The position numbers were made by a program, and so were the translations under genes. From Candidatus Levyibacteriota bacterium (lineage in GTDB: Bacteria; Patescibacteria; Microgenomatia; Levybacterales; UBA12049): 64,000 bases of DNA. Shown here in pieces: positions 17,190-25,626 of this stretch. The notes below the pieces were generated by a model. That model was not told the DNA's origin. It ran no database searches and saw only the letters and a list, made by a program, of their open reading frames with translations. The stretch is taken from the NCBI GenBank assembly GCA_016182425.1, contig JACPGP010000014.1, positions 42,593-106,592 on the forward strand. The letters are read 5' to 3'. Every line of letters begins with the position of its first letter. Position 1 is the first letter of the stretch.

Positions 17190-18413
17190 ATGAAGAGACC
17201 AATTGCGATCTCGTTAGCACCAAATCTTGAAGGAATCGATGTGCTTCTGGCACTGAAACTGCTTTTTTCTCCCTTTTCGTGGTTTAACGGAGGCCATGTA
17301 AAAGCGTTTGAGCAGTGGTTTCGTGAGTATTTTGAGGTTTTTTATGCGGTTTCATTTGCAAGCGCAAGAGGTGCATTAATTGGTGTTCTAAAAAGTGCTG
17401 GAATACAACAAGGAGATGAAGTTATCTTACAAGCATTCACCTGTGTTGCCGTACCAAACGCAGCTATTGCAGTAGGAGGAAAACCAGTGTACGTTGATAT
17501 TGATAGCGCGTTTACACTAGATGTAGAAGATTTTGAGAGAAAGATAACAAAAAAAACAAAAGCAATCATTGTCCAGCACACTTTTGGTATTGCGGCCGAT
17601 ATGAAAAAAATTCGTTTCATTGCCAAAAAACATAATTTGTTTGTTATTGAGGATTGCGCGCATGTTATAGGTGGTATGTACGAGGGTAAAAAACTTGGGA
17701 CACTTGGAGACGCTGCAATTTTTAGCTTTGGAAGGGACAAGGCATTTTCTTCTGTTTTTGGCGGCATGGCAATTACAAACAAGGAAGAACTTGGAAAAAA
17801 AATTCGCCAGTTTCAAAAAACCCAAGATTACCCAAGTATTTTCTGGATTTTTCAGCAACTCTTTCATCCTGTAGCTTTTTTTCTTATTCTTCCGTTGTAC
17901 AATTTTTTTTCAATAGGCAAAATATTGCTTCTTGTCTTGCAAAAAGTTAGATTATTATCTTTTCCTGTGCTTCCTTTAGAAAAGCAGGGGAAAACAGATG
18001 AGCAGTGTCTAAAAAAAATGCCTAATCCTCTTGCCAAGCTCGCTTTTTTTCAATTAAAAAAAATTGAAGTATTTAACAAAAAACGAAAAGAACTTGCAAA
18101 AATATATGCAGAAATTTTGGGAGGGAGGTATATAGATGGCACTGTATATCTTAGATACCCATTTCTTGTGGAAAAAAGAGATTCTCTTTTTGAAGCCTTA
18201 AAAAAGAAAGGGGTATATATTGGCAAATGGTACTCAGAGGTTGTCGATCCAAAAGGTACTAATTTTGCGAATATTTTTTATCAAAAGGGCAGTTGTTTAA
18301 ACGCGGAAAGATTAGCAAAAAAAGTTATTAATTTACCGACATATCCAACAATGACACGTGATGATGCTAAAAAAACAGCATTATTAATTAAACAATATGT
18401 TGCAAATACGTGA
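17190..18413 (+). CDS. DegT/DnrJ/EryC1/StrS family PLP aminotransferase
   Basis: PLP-dependent aminotransferase fold, usually acting on nucleotide-linked keto-sugars. Seen: FASARGALIGVLKSAGI, QAFTCVAVPNAA, the PLP-binding Asp in VIEDCAHVIGG and the Schiff-base Lys in SFGRDKAFS (near residue 184). A hydrophobic insertion, FWIFQQLFHPVAFFLILPLYNFF (near 220), is unusual and may form a membrane contact. It follows murF by one base and overlaps the FemX-like gene by 17, so it probably serves wall or surface-sugar modification. The substrate is unknown. Confidence 0.8.
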   Translation: MKRPIAISLAPNLEGIDVLLALKLLFSPFSWFNGGHVKAFEQWFREYFEVFYAVSFASARGALIGVLKSAGIQQGDEVILQAFTCVAVPNAAIAVGGKPVYVDIDSAFTLDVEDFERKITKKTKAIIVQHTFGIAADMKKIRFIAKKHNLFVIEDCAHVIGGMYEGKKLGTLGDAAIFSFGRDKAFSSVFGGMAITNKEELGKKIRQFQKTQDYPSIFWIFQQLFHPVAFFLILPLYNFFSIGKILLLVLQKVRLLSFPVLPLEKQGKTDEQCLKKMPNPLAKLAFFQLKKIEVFNKKRKELAKIYAEILGGRYIDGTVYLRYPFLVEKRDSLFEALKKKGVYIGKWYSEVVDPKGTNFANIFYQKGSCLNAERLAKKVINLPTYPTMTRDDAKKTALLIKQYVANT

Positions 18414-19416
18414 AGTTAAAGATAAGAAACATTGGGATACATTTTTAGAAAAAAAAGATATTGTTTTTTACCCTTTTTTCCAATCCTGGAAATGGGGGGA
18501 AGTACAAAAACGATTAGGGCGTACTGTTTGGCGTCTAGGGGTTTATAATGGAAAGCAGATTGTTGCAATTTGCCAAATCGTAGATATTAAAGCTAGAAGA
18601 GGGCATTATCTTCATCTTCGTCATGGGCCTGTGCTTTTGCCTTTCGACAAGAATGTTTTTGAAGAAATTATTTCGTGCGCGTCGGATTTGGCAAAAAAAG
18701 AGGGTGTTTTTTTCATTCGAATGAGCCCTGTTGTGCCAAAAGAGCATATAGACTACGCAATGTTAAGAGAAAGAGGTTTTAGAGATGCTCCCATACACAA
18801 CATGGATGCCGAAGTTTGTTGGGTGCTTGATATAACAAAATCAGAAGACGAACTACTAAAACAAATGCGAAAAACTCATAGATACCTTATACGAAAAGCG
18901 CAATCTATGGAGATAAAAGTTGTTCGAACAAATAAATCTTCCTATATTAATGATTTTCTCAGCCTTTACAGTGCATTATCACATAGAAAACATTTTGTTC
19001 CTCATAGGGGAGTTAAGGAAGAATTTGAGGAGTTTTCCAAAGACGATGAGGAACTTCTTTTCTTAGCATATTATAATGGTAAAGTTATAAGTGGCGCGCT
19101 TATTGCTTATGTAGGACAGATGGCAATTTATCGGCATGGAGCTTCGGATGCGAGGTATCGGGATATTCCCGCTTCCTATCTATTGCAATGGGAGGCAATC
19201 AGAGAAGCAAAAAAGCGAGAAAAAACCCTCTATAATTTTTGGGGTATTGCTCCAATTGATAATCCAAATCACCCCTGGCAAGGGTTAACGCTTTTTAAGA
19301 CTGGTTTTGGAGGTAAAAAGTTAGAGCTTCTTCACGCCCAAGACTTGCCGCTTTCTCCTCTGTACTGGAAAACCTACGCAATCGAACGCCTCACCACCTG
19401 GCTCAAGGGCTACTAA
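18397..19416 (+). CDS. FemX/FemAB-like peptidoglycan bridge aminoacyltransferase
   Basis: FemAB proteins use aminoacyl-tRNA to add amino acids to the side chain of peptidoglycan precursors. The two GNAT-like halves are visible: FYPFFQSWKWGEVQKRLG and the HLRHGPVLLP strand, then DITKSEDELLKQMRKTHRYLIRKAQ, and later GASDARYRDIPASYLLQWEAI and YNFWGIAP, which are family signatures. The long FemA coiled-coil is absent, as in FemX-type proteins. It overlaps the aminotransferase gene and precedes mraY. The added amino acid cannot be predicted. Confidence 0.85.
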   Translation: MLQIREVKDKKHWDTFLEKKDIVFYPFFQSWKWGEVQKRLGRTVWRLGVYNGKQIVAICQIVDIKARRGHYLHLRHGPVLLPFDKNVFEEIISCASDLAKKEGVFFIRMSPVVPKEHIDYAMLRERGFRDAPIHNMDAEVCWVLDITKSEDELLKQMRKTHRYLIRKAQSMEIKVVRTNKSSYINDFLSLYSALSHRKHFVPHRGVKEEFEEFSKDDEELLFLAYYNGKVISGALIAYVGQMAIYRHGASDARYRDIPASYLLQWEAIREAKKREKTLYNFWGIAPIDNPNHPWQGLTLFKTGFGGKKLELLHAQDLPLSPLYWKTYAIERLTTWLKGY

Positions 19417-19435
19417 ATTATAAATTATGTTTGGT

Positions 19436-19465
19436 TTGCTTAAGTAGGGGTTTTAGCAGTATAAT
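19436..19465 (+). promoter_or_regulatory. Promoter of mraY (leaderless geometry)
   Basis: TTGCTT (19436-19441), an 18-base spacer and a perfect TATAAT (19460-19465). The -10 ends eight bases before the mraY ATG, so the mRNA would have a leader of at most about two bases. It sits in the 57-base gap after the FemX-like gene, splitting the wall cluster into separately driven parts. Confidence 0.68.
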
Positions 19466-19473
19466 ACAATTCT

Positions 19474-20490
19474 ATGGCGCAGGTGTTGGGACTGATGATC
19501 CTTTCTTTTTTTATAACAGGGATTCTTTTAGTCCCCTTTATTGATTTTCTGTACAAGGTAAAGGTGCAGCGACAGAAACAAAAGACTAAAGACATTTTTG
19601 AGAAGCGAACACCACTTTTTGATAAGCACCATGCATGGAAAGTGGGAACGCCGTTTGGCGGAGGGGTGCTTGTTATTGTCATTGTGTCGGTCTTAACGCT
19701 TTGGGCGTATGGCATATTTGGTATTCCTGTAAAGCCTTGGGAGCTTTTTGTTCTTCTTTTTTCATTTGTTGGTTTTGGCCTGCTTGGTTTGTATGACGAT
19801 CTAAAAAAGCTTGTGAACGGGAAAAAGACTACGTTTTTTGGACTGCGGTTTAGGCATAAGTTTCTTATTCAGTGGATTCTTGCTTTTATTATTGCAGCAA
19901 TTATGTACTATAAGTTGGGATACACATTTATTTTTATTCATGGGTTTGGCTTGGCAACATTAGGAATTTTATATATCTTTTTTGCGGCATTTGTAATTGT
20001 TTCTTTTACAAATGCATTTAATATTGCTGATGGTCTGGATGGTTTGGCAAGCGGTCTGCTTTTGATTTGTCTAGGGGCGTTTTTAGCAATTGCATCTTCC
20101 CAGCTTGATGATGCATTGGGTGTTTTTATTGCCATACTTATGGGAAGCGTTATGGCATTTTTGTACTTTAATATTTACAGAGCGAGGCTTTGGCTTGGAG
20201 ATGTAGGGTCTATGTCACTTGGCGCTGCGCTTGCTGTAATTGGACTTCTGACAGGAAAAACACTAGCTCTTGCTGTGATTGGAGGGGTATTTGTTTTGGA
20301 GGTAGGATCATCATTGCTACAAATTTTGAGTAAAAAATTTTTTCGAAAAAAGATTTTTCTCGCAACACCGCTTCATCTTTATTTGCAGGAGCGAGGGTGG
20401 GAAGAGCCAAAGATTGTGATGCGAGCGTGGCTTTTGGGGTTTCTTTTTGCAATTATTGGTTTATACCTTGCATTCATCAAAGTCGGCTGA
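19474..20490 (+). CDS. mraY: Phospho-MurNAc-pentapeptide transferase
   Basis: Integral membrane enzyme that moves phospho-MurNAc-pentapeptide to undecaprenyl phosphate, giving lipid I. About ten membrane helices are visible. Signature blocks: GTPFGGG, GLYDDLKKL with the Asp pair, FTNAFNIADGLDGLASG, and GDVGSMSLGAALA. Length (338 residues) is normal. It is the first gene after an internal promoter and is followed four bases later by ftsW. Confidence 0.94.
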   Translation: MAQVLGLMILSFFITGILLVPFIDFLYKVKVQRQKQKTKDIFEKRTPLFDKHHAWKVGTPFGGGVLVIVIVSVLTLWAYGIFGIPVKPWELFVLLFSFVGFGLLGLYDDLKKLVNGKKTTFFGLRFRHKFLIQWILAFIIAAIMYYKLGYTFIFIHGFGLATLGILYIFFAAFVIVSFTNAFNIADGLDGLASGLLLICLGAFLAIASSQLDDALGVFIAILMGSVMAFLYFNIYRARLWLGDVGSMSLGAALAVIGLLTGKTLALAVIGGVFVLEVGSSLLQILSKKFFRKKIFLATPLHLYLQERGWEEPKIVMRAWLLGFLFAIIGLYLAFIKVG

Positions 20491-20494
20491 TTTC

Positions 20495-21562
20495 ATGAGA
20501 AAGATTGATACTGTTCTGCTCGCGACTGTAGTTCTTCTTACTTTTTTTGGCCTACTTATGATTTACGATGCCTCGTCTTTTATCGCATTTAGAGATTTTT
20601 CGGATAAATATCATTACATTAAAGATCAATTTCGTTGGGCCACTTTAGGGTTTTTAGGATTATTATTTTTTTCTTTTTTCGATTATCATAAATTATACAA
20701 TTTATCTTTGCCGATTCTTGTTGCGGCTCTTGTTTTGCTTATTTTGGTGTTTGTGCCCGGAATTGGAGTTTTCGTTTTGGGAGCAAGGCGGTGGATTAAT
20801 ACCGGATTTTTTGTGGTGCAGCCAGCCGAGTTTGTGAAGCTGGCGCTTGCCATATATCTTTCGGCTTGGTTTTCGAAAAAAGAGAAAGGAAGACTACTGG
20901 CTTTTCTACTGCTGTTGGGAGTAGTTGTTGCTCTTATTATGCTAGAGCCGGACATGGGCACAGCTGCCATTGTGCTTTTTGAGGCGTTGGTGGCGTACTT
21001 TTTATCGGGAGGGAATATTTTGTCTTTTATATTTTTACTGCCGGTTGTTGGAGCTCTGGGATTTCTTTTGATTAAAGTTGAGCCGTACCGGCTGGAGCGT
21101 TTGATGGCATTCTTGCGGCCAATTGATGCATTTTCATCTTCTTATCATGTAAAGCAGATTTTAATAGCATTTGGTATGGGAGGAATAACAGGAGTGGGAC
21201 TTGGCAATTCTTTGCAAAAATTTGCATATCTTCCCGAGAATACGACTGATTCAATTTTCGCGATTATTGCTGAGGAATTGGGATTTATCGGAGCTTCGGT
21301 TTTGATTATCGCATATATTACGCTTTGCTGGCGTGGATTTCTCATCGCGGCAAAAGCAAGAGATATGTTTGGAAAATTGCTAGCCGGGACAATTACTTCG
21401 TTTCTTGCGATTCAAATGATTATTAATCTAAGCTCTCAGACAGTGCTGATTCCTTTAACTGGGGTGCCCCTGCCGTTTATCTCGTACGGAGGATCGTCGC
21501 TGGTGGTTGATTTGTGTGCAGTAGGGATAGTTTTGAATATTGCCAAGCAAGGCAATGCTTAA
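20495..21562 (+). CDS. ftsW: Septal peptidoglycan glycosyltransferase FtsW (SEDS)
   Basis: SEDS polymerase that builds septal glycan strands with FtsI. Ten or so membrane helices; signature regions are LGARRWINTGFFVVQPAEFVKLALA, MLEPDMGTAAIV and the C-terminal LTGVPLPFISYGGSS. The frame could open upstream inside mraY (20447), but ATG 20495, four bases after the mraY stop, gives the usual short cytoplasmic start. About 355 residues. Called FtsW rather than RodA because it lies between mraY and murG; a second SEDS gene is at 31069. Confidence 0.9.
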   Translation: MRKIDTVLLATVVLLTFFGLLMIYDASSFIAFRDFSDKYHYIKDQFRWATLGFLGLLFFSFFDYHKLYNLSLPILVAALVLLILVFVPGIGVFVLGARRWINTGFFVVQPAEFVKLALAIYLSAWFSKKEKGRLLAFLLLLGVVVALIMLEPDMGTAAIVLFEALVAYFLSGGNILSFIFLLPVVGALGFLLIKVEPYRLERLMAFLRPIDAFSSSYHVKQILIAFGMGGITGVGLGNSLQKFAYLPENTTDSIFAIIAEELGFIGASVLIIAYITLCWRGFLIAAKARDMFGKLLAGTITSFLAIQMIINLSSQTVLIPLTGVPLPFISYGGSSLVVDLCAVGIVLNIAKQGNA

Positions 21563-21567
21563 CAAAT

Positions 21568-22698
21568 ATGAATATGCGACTTATTATTGCTGTCGGCGGG
21601 GGCGGGCATTTTGCTCCTGCTCTTGCGATACTTCCATTTCTGCCAAAAGGGGCGGAGGTTCTTATTATCGGGAGAAAGTATTCTTTTGAGGGAGATAAAG
21701 CGTTGTCTCTGGAGTACCAAACAGCCAAGCGCCTAGGTATTTTGTTTGCTCCGCTTACTACAGGAAGACTGCAGAGAGTGTTTACACGCCATACCATTCC
21801 TTCGCTTTTGCGGTTTCCTCATGGCGTTTTGCAGGCATATAAAATCTTGCGTGTGTTTAAACCTAAGGTGGTTTTATCTTTTGGCGGATATATCTCGTTG
21901 CCGGTTGTTCTGGCAGCGTATTTTCTGCGGATTCCGGTTGTTCTTCACGAACAGACACTAGAGGCTGGCATGGCCAATAGAATTGGCTCGTTTTTTGCCA
22001 AGAAAGTGTGTGTTTCGTGGGAAACATCAATTAGATTTTTTCCTCATTCAAAAACAGTATTGACGGGAAACCCGGTAAGAAAATTTTCTCCGGCTCAGCC
22101 GGACAATTCTCAATTCCCAATTTCCAATGAAAAATTACCACTTGTCTATATTACAGGGGGGAGTGCGGGATCACACGCGATTAACGTATTGGTTGAGGGA
22201 TGTATAAATAAGCTTCTTGAAAAGTTTATTGTATTGCATCAAACAGGCGACTTTAGGCAATACGAAGACTACGAGAGGCTTTGGCGTATTCGAAATAATC
22301 TGCCAAAGCCAATAAAAGACCGATACTTGCCGGTAAAATTTGTAGAGCCATTACAGGTGGGGGCGGTGCTGGGTAAAGCAGATTTAGTAGTTGCCCGTTC
22401 AGGGATAAACACGGTTACAGAGCTTATTTTTTTTGGAAAACCGACTATTTTTATTCCTCTCCCCTTTTCCCAAAATGATGAGCAGAAGAAAAACGCCAAC
22501 TTTATGCGCGACCTCGGCCTGGCAGAAGTTTTGCCGCAGCATACTTTGACGCCAGATAAATTGCGCGCGCTTATCTTTTCGTTGTATGCAAATTTAGATG
22601 AGTATGTAAAACATGCCAAAAAAGCCCGAAGTATGGTAAAAGAAAACGCGCCGGAGAAGATTGTGGAAGTACTTATAAGTGTTTCGGCCGCAAAATAG
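21568..22698 (+). CDS. murG: UDP-GlcNAc:lipid I GlcNAc transferase
   Basis: Peripheral membrane GT-B enzyme converting lipid I to lipid II. Seen: the N-terminal glycine loop VGGGGHFAPALA (canonical GGTGGHxxPAL with Thr replaced by Gly, His kept), SFGGYISLPVVLAA, HEQTLEAGMANR, GNPVRK, ITGGSAGSHAIN and the donor-site block ARSGINTVTELIFFGKPTIFIPLPF. The linker between the two domains (near residue 175) contains a 13-base palindrome followed by AT-rich repeats that look like an insertion. Start at 21568 or 21574; the upstream part of the frame lies in ftsW. Confidence 0.92.
   Translation: MNMRLIIAVGGGGHFAPALAILPFLPKGAEVLIIGRKYSFEGDKALSLEYQTAKRLGILFAPLTTGRLQRVFTRHTIPSLLRFPHGVLQAYKILRVFKPKVVLSFGGYISLPVVLAAYFLRIPVVLHEQTLEAGMANRIGSFFAKKVCVSWETSIRFFPHSKTVLTGNPVRKFSPAQPDNSQFPISNEKLPLVYITGGSAGSHAINVLVEGCINKLLEKFIVLHQTGDFRQYEDYERLWRIRNNLPKPIKDRYLPVKFVEPLQVGAVLGKADLVVARSGINTVTELIFFGKPTIFIPLPFSQNDEQKKNANFMRDLGLAEVLPQHTLTPDKLRALIFSLYANLDEYVKHAKKARSMVKENAPEKIVEVLISVSAAK
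22090..22102. repeat. Palindrome inside murG
   Basis: CCGGCT-C-AGCCGG, a perfect 6-base inverted repeat, is followed by a run of near repeats of CAATT(T/C)CC (22104-22127). Together they encode a loose linker (SPAQPDNSQFPISN) between the MurG domains, which suggests a small inserted element kept in frame. Confidence 0.45.
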
Positions 22699-22701
22699 AG
22701 T

Positions 22702-23133
22702 ATGGGTAAGCATGATAAAAAAAGAAGGAAGAAATCTTTCCGAAAGGCTTTTTTGTTTTCGGCAGGAACCGCTATTTTTGTTTTTGTTATTCTCAGCTTA
22801 TCTTATACTGTTTGGATTTTTCCTAAAAGACCACTTTTTATTAGTCCTCTCTCTTTAGATATTAGTAAAGACCAAGAATCGGCAACTTCCGTAAATATGC
22901 TGGAAGATCTGTTGCGAGAAAAGAATATTCGGTTTTCTCTGGTAACGCCGTTTGATGATACGTCATATCTAGTAATATTTGGCCAAGGAGAAGAAGTGTT
23001 GTTTTCTTCGCAGAAATCTTTGTCTTCGCAAGTTTCCTCTTTACAACTTATCATGTCGCGTCTTACAATAGAGGGGAAACGTTTCACGAGGATTGATTTT
23101 CGTTTTGATACGCCAGTTATAATAACTAAATAG
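22702..23133 (+). CDS. ftsQ: Small FtsQ/DivIB-like division protein
   Basis: A 143-residue bitopic protein with a very basic cytoplasmic start (KHDKKRRKKSFRK), one membrane helix (residues 16-38) and about 100 outer residues. The end, QLIMSRLTIEGKRFTRIDFRFDTPVI, resembles the C-terminal beta-domain strands of FtsQ (IDLR-type motif). A full POTRA plus beta domain needs about 180 residues, so this is a reduced version. It lies exactly where ftsQ is expected, between murG and ftsA, three bases after murG. Position carries much of the call. Confidence 0.65.
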   Translation: MGKHDKKRRKKSFRKAFLFSAGTAIFVFVILSLSYTVWIFPKRPLFISPLSLDISKDQESATSVNMLEDLLREKNIRFSLVTPFDDTSYLVIFGQGEEVLFSSQKSLSSQVSSLQLIMSRLTIEGKRFTRIDFRFDTPVIITK

Positions 23134-23147
23134 CAAGAAAGATTGTT

Positions 23148-24482
23148 ATGGCAGAAGGAAAAATTGTTGTCGGTGTAGATATAGGGAGTTCTAAAATTGT
23201 CACCCTTATTGCGAAAGTAGTTGATGAAACTATTAATATTCTTGGGGTTTCCGAGGTTACAGCGGCAGGCATACGAAAAGGTCAAATAGTTGATATCGAA
23301 GACGCGGTTTCGGCTGTCAATAGTTCGTTGGAGGGGGCCGAGCGCATGGCTGGTTACTCCGTGTCCCGCGTAGTGGCCGCAATTGGAGGAAATCATATTG
23401 AGAGTCAAAATTCCAAAGGGGTGGTGGCTGTGGCTACTCCTGAGGGGGAAATCATGCCCTCTGATTTGAAGCGGGTGATTGATGCTGCCGCTGCTGTGTC
23501 TCTTTCTTCAAGTAGAGAAATTATCCATGTGCTTCCTAGAAATTACACAGTGGACGGGCAAGAGGGAATTAAAGATCCAATCGGCATGACAGGTATTCGT
23601 TTGGAGGTAGATACACACATTATTACGGCCAGCGCCACATCTATTCGCAATTTGGAAAAAGCGTTGGATGAAGTGGGCGTTGATGTAGAAGGGATAGTAG
23701 CAAGCGGCTATGCCAGCAGTCTTTCGGTATTATCGGATACGGAGAAAGAGTTGGGTGTAGTGTTGGTTGATATTGGAGCAGGCACAACAGACATTTCTAT
23801 TTATGTTGAAGGATCGGTGGCTTATTCATCTGTTTTGCCAATAGGAGCAAGACACATCACAAACGATTTAGCAATTGGTCTTCGTATTTCGCTGGAGTCG
23901 GCTGAGAAAATAAAGCTTTTCTTATCTTCGGTTCAGAAGGAAAAGAAACGAGTTGAGTATGACGAAGAGGAAGGTCCAAAAGAAAAAGAAGAAAAAACCA
24001 TCGAGGGGAGGAAAGCAGATTTTGTGGCTAAAGGGGATGAAATAGATTTATCAGGACTGGCGCTGCCTGAAGAAATTCGAAAGGTTTCCAAAAAGACCCT
24101 CATAGAGGGTATTATTCGTCCACGCTTAAACGAAATTTTTACGTTTGTGGGGATCGAGATTAAAAAAAGCGGTTTTGCCGGGCAGACACCGGCCGGGCTA
24201 GTGGTAACAGGAGGAGGAGCAAAAACCATTGGCGTAATAGACGCAGCCAAACGAATGTTGGCAATGCCTGTTCGCGTTGGCTTACCAAAAGAACTTAAGG
24301 GAATAACAGACGAAATAGAAGATCCGGAGTTTGCCACAGTTATAGGCCTGCTTCTTTTTGGCGCAAAGCTTGAAGTTTCTCCGTCTCTCCCATTTGGGAT
24401 TTCTTTTCCTCAGCTATCGGGATTTAAATTGGGGAAGATAGCTAAAAAAGCGATTGGGTTTATAAAATCGTTCATGCCATGA
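23148..24482 (+). CDS. ftsA: Cell division protein FtsA
   Basis: Actin-fold protein that tethers FtsZ to the membrane. Seen: VVGVDIGSSKIVTLIA at the start, the SHS2/1C domain region, the phosphate-2 motif VVLVDIGAGTTDISIY, and the adenosine motif GLVVTGGGAKTIGV. The C-terminal LGKIAKKAIGFIKSF forms the amphipathic membrane-targeting helix. A charged Lys/Glu-rich insertion of about 30 residues (near 263-295) lengthens the protein to 444 residues. The gene precedes ftsZ by 52 bases. Confidence 0.94.
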   Translation: MAEGKIVVGVDIGSSKIVTLIAKVVDETINILGVSEVTAAGIRKGQIVDIEDAVSAVNSSLEGAERMAGYSVSRVVAAIGGNHIESQNSKGVVAVATPEGEIMPSDLKRVIDAAAAVSLSSSREIIHVLPRNYTVDGQEGIKDPIGMTGIRLEVDTHIITASATSIRNLEKALDEVGVDVEGIVASGYASSLSVLSDTEKELGVVLVDIGAGTTDISIYVEGSVAYSSVLPIGARHITNDLAIGLRISLESAEKIKLFLSSVQKEKKRVEYDEEEGPKEKEEKTIEGRKADFVAKGDEIDLSGLALPEEIRKVSKKTLIEGIIRPRLNEIFTFVGIEIKKSGFAGQTPAGLVVTGGGAKTIGVIDAAKRMLAMPVRVGLPKELKGITDEIEDPEFATVIGLLLFGAKLEVSPSLPFGISFPQLSGFKLGKIAKKAIGFIKSFMP

Positions 24483-24488
24483 TGCCTC

Positions 24489-24517
24489 TTGCAAAAAAGA
24501 TTTGCTTTTGTTAGGAT
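24489..24517 (+). promoter_or_regulatory. Candidate ftsZ promoter
   Basis: TTGCAA (24489-24494), a 17-base spacer and TAGGAT (24512-24517) in the ftsA-ftsZ gap; the start would fall near 24524, giving a leader of about 11 bases. Confidence 0.45.
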
Positions 24518-24534
24518 GATGAAGAATTTTACAT

Positions 24535-25626
24535 ATGTTAATTAAGCCACAAACAGCAAATTTTGCCAAAATAAGGGTGATGGGTATAGGCGGCGGAGGC
24601 AATAACGCACTTAACTCCATGATTTCCCAAAGTCAAATTCAAGGCGTTGATTTTATTGCCGTAAATACCGATGCTCAGGCCCTTCTGATGTGCCAATCGG
24701 CCACAAAATTGCAAATCGGCGAGAATTTTACCAAAGGGCTGGGGTCCGGTGGTGATCCGGAAGTTGGCAGGCAAGCGGCCGAGGAGTCGACGCAGAAAAT
24801 TAAAGATATTCTTGAGGGAACAGACATGGTTTTTTTAGCAGCCGGTATGGGCGGAGGTACTGGGACTGGTGCAACGCCAATTATTGCCAAAGTTGCTAAA
24901 GAAGTAGGAGCATTGACAATCGCCGTTGTGACAAAGCCATTTTCTTTTGAAGGAACAAGACGGATGGTAACTGCCGAGGATGGGGTAGAGAATTTACGTG
25001 ATAAAGTAGACACGCTTATTGTTATTCCAAACCAGCGGATTTTGGATGTGGTGGATCGAAAACTATCGCTTCTTGAGGCGTTCAAAGTGGCAGATTCAGT
25101 GCTTACCCAAGGTGTGCACGGAATTTCGGATCTTATTACCATGCCCGGTCTTATTAATGTTGATTTTGCCGATGTTAGAACCATTATGACTAACGCAGGA
25201 TCAGCTCTTATGGGTATAGGTACGGGTGTGGGAGAAAACAGGGCCCAAACTGCAGCCAGAACAGCCATTGCCTCGCCGCTTTTGGAAATTTCTATGGATG
25301 GTGCACGGGGAGTATTATTTAATATCATTGGCGGGCCTGATTTAACTATGAGCGAGGTTGATGAAGCGGCAAAAATTATTGCCGCAGCTGCCGATCCAGA
25401 CGCCAATATTATCTTTGGCGCCACTATTGATGAGGCCATGCGCGACCAGTTAAAAATTACTGTTGTGGCAACAGGCTTTGACCAAACAAAGCAGCGGCTT
25501 AAAGAATTTGTTGTTCCAGAAAAAAAAGCAGAAGAGCAAAAATCTCAAGTTTTATCTTCTGAGAAGCCAGAAGAAGAGGAAGAAGACGTCTTTGAAATCC
25601 CCGCATTCTTGAGGCAAAGAAATTAG
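24535..25626 (+). CDS. ftsZ: Cell division GTPase FtsZ
   Basis: Tubulin homologue forming the division ring. Seen: VMGIGGGGNNALN at the N-terminus, VNTDAQAL, the GTP tubulin signature GGGTGTG (near residue 105), the T7 loop NVDFADVR, and a C-terminal acidic linker ending in DVFEIPAFLRQRN, which matches the conserved tail that binds FtsA. 363 residues, normal. It closes the division and wall cluster; the stop abuts that of the convergent glycosyltransferase gene with no gap. Confidence 0.97.
   Translation: MLIKPQTANFAKIRVMGIGGGGNNALNSMISQSQIQGVDFIAVNTDAQALLMCQSATKLQIGENFTKGLGSGGDPEVGRQAAEESTQKIKDILEGTDMVFLAAGMGGGTGTGATPIIAKVAKEVGALTIAVVTKPFSFEGTRRMVTAEDGVENLRDKVDTLIVIPNQRILDVVDRKLSLLEAFKVADSVLTQGVHGISDLITMPGLINVDFADVRTIMTNAGSALMGIGTGVGENRAQTAARTAIASPLLEISMDGARGVLFNIIGGPDLTMSEVDEAAKIIAAAADPDANIIFGATIDEAMRDQLKITVVATGFDQTKQRLKEFVVPEKKAEEQKSQVLSSEKPEEEEEDVFEIPAFLRQRN

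Noticed and set aside
22803..23408. 201-codon minus-strand frame across the ftsQ/ftsA junction
   Set aside because: Antisense to two well supported genes and without recognisable domains.
24675..25439. 254-codon open frame on the minus strand
   Set aside because: Fully antisense to ftsZ; Ser/Pro-rich low-complexity translation typical of a shadow frame.
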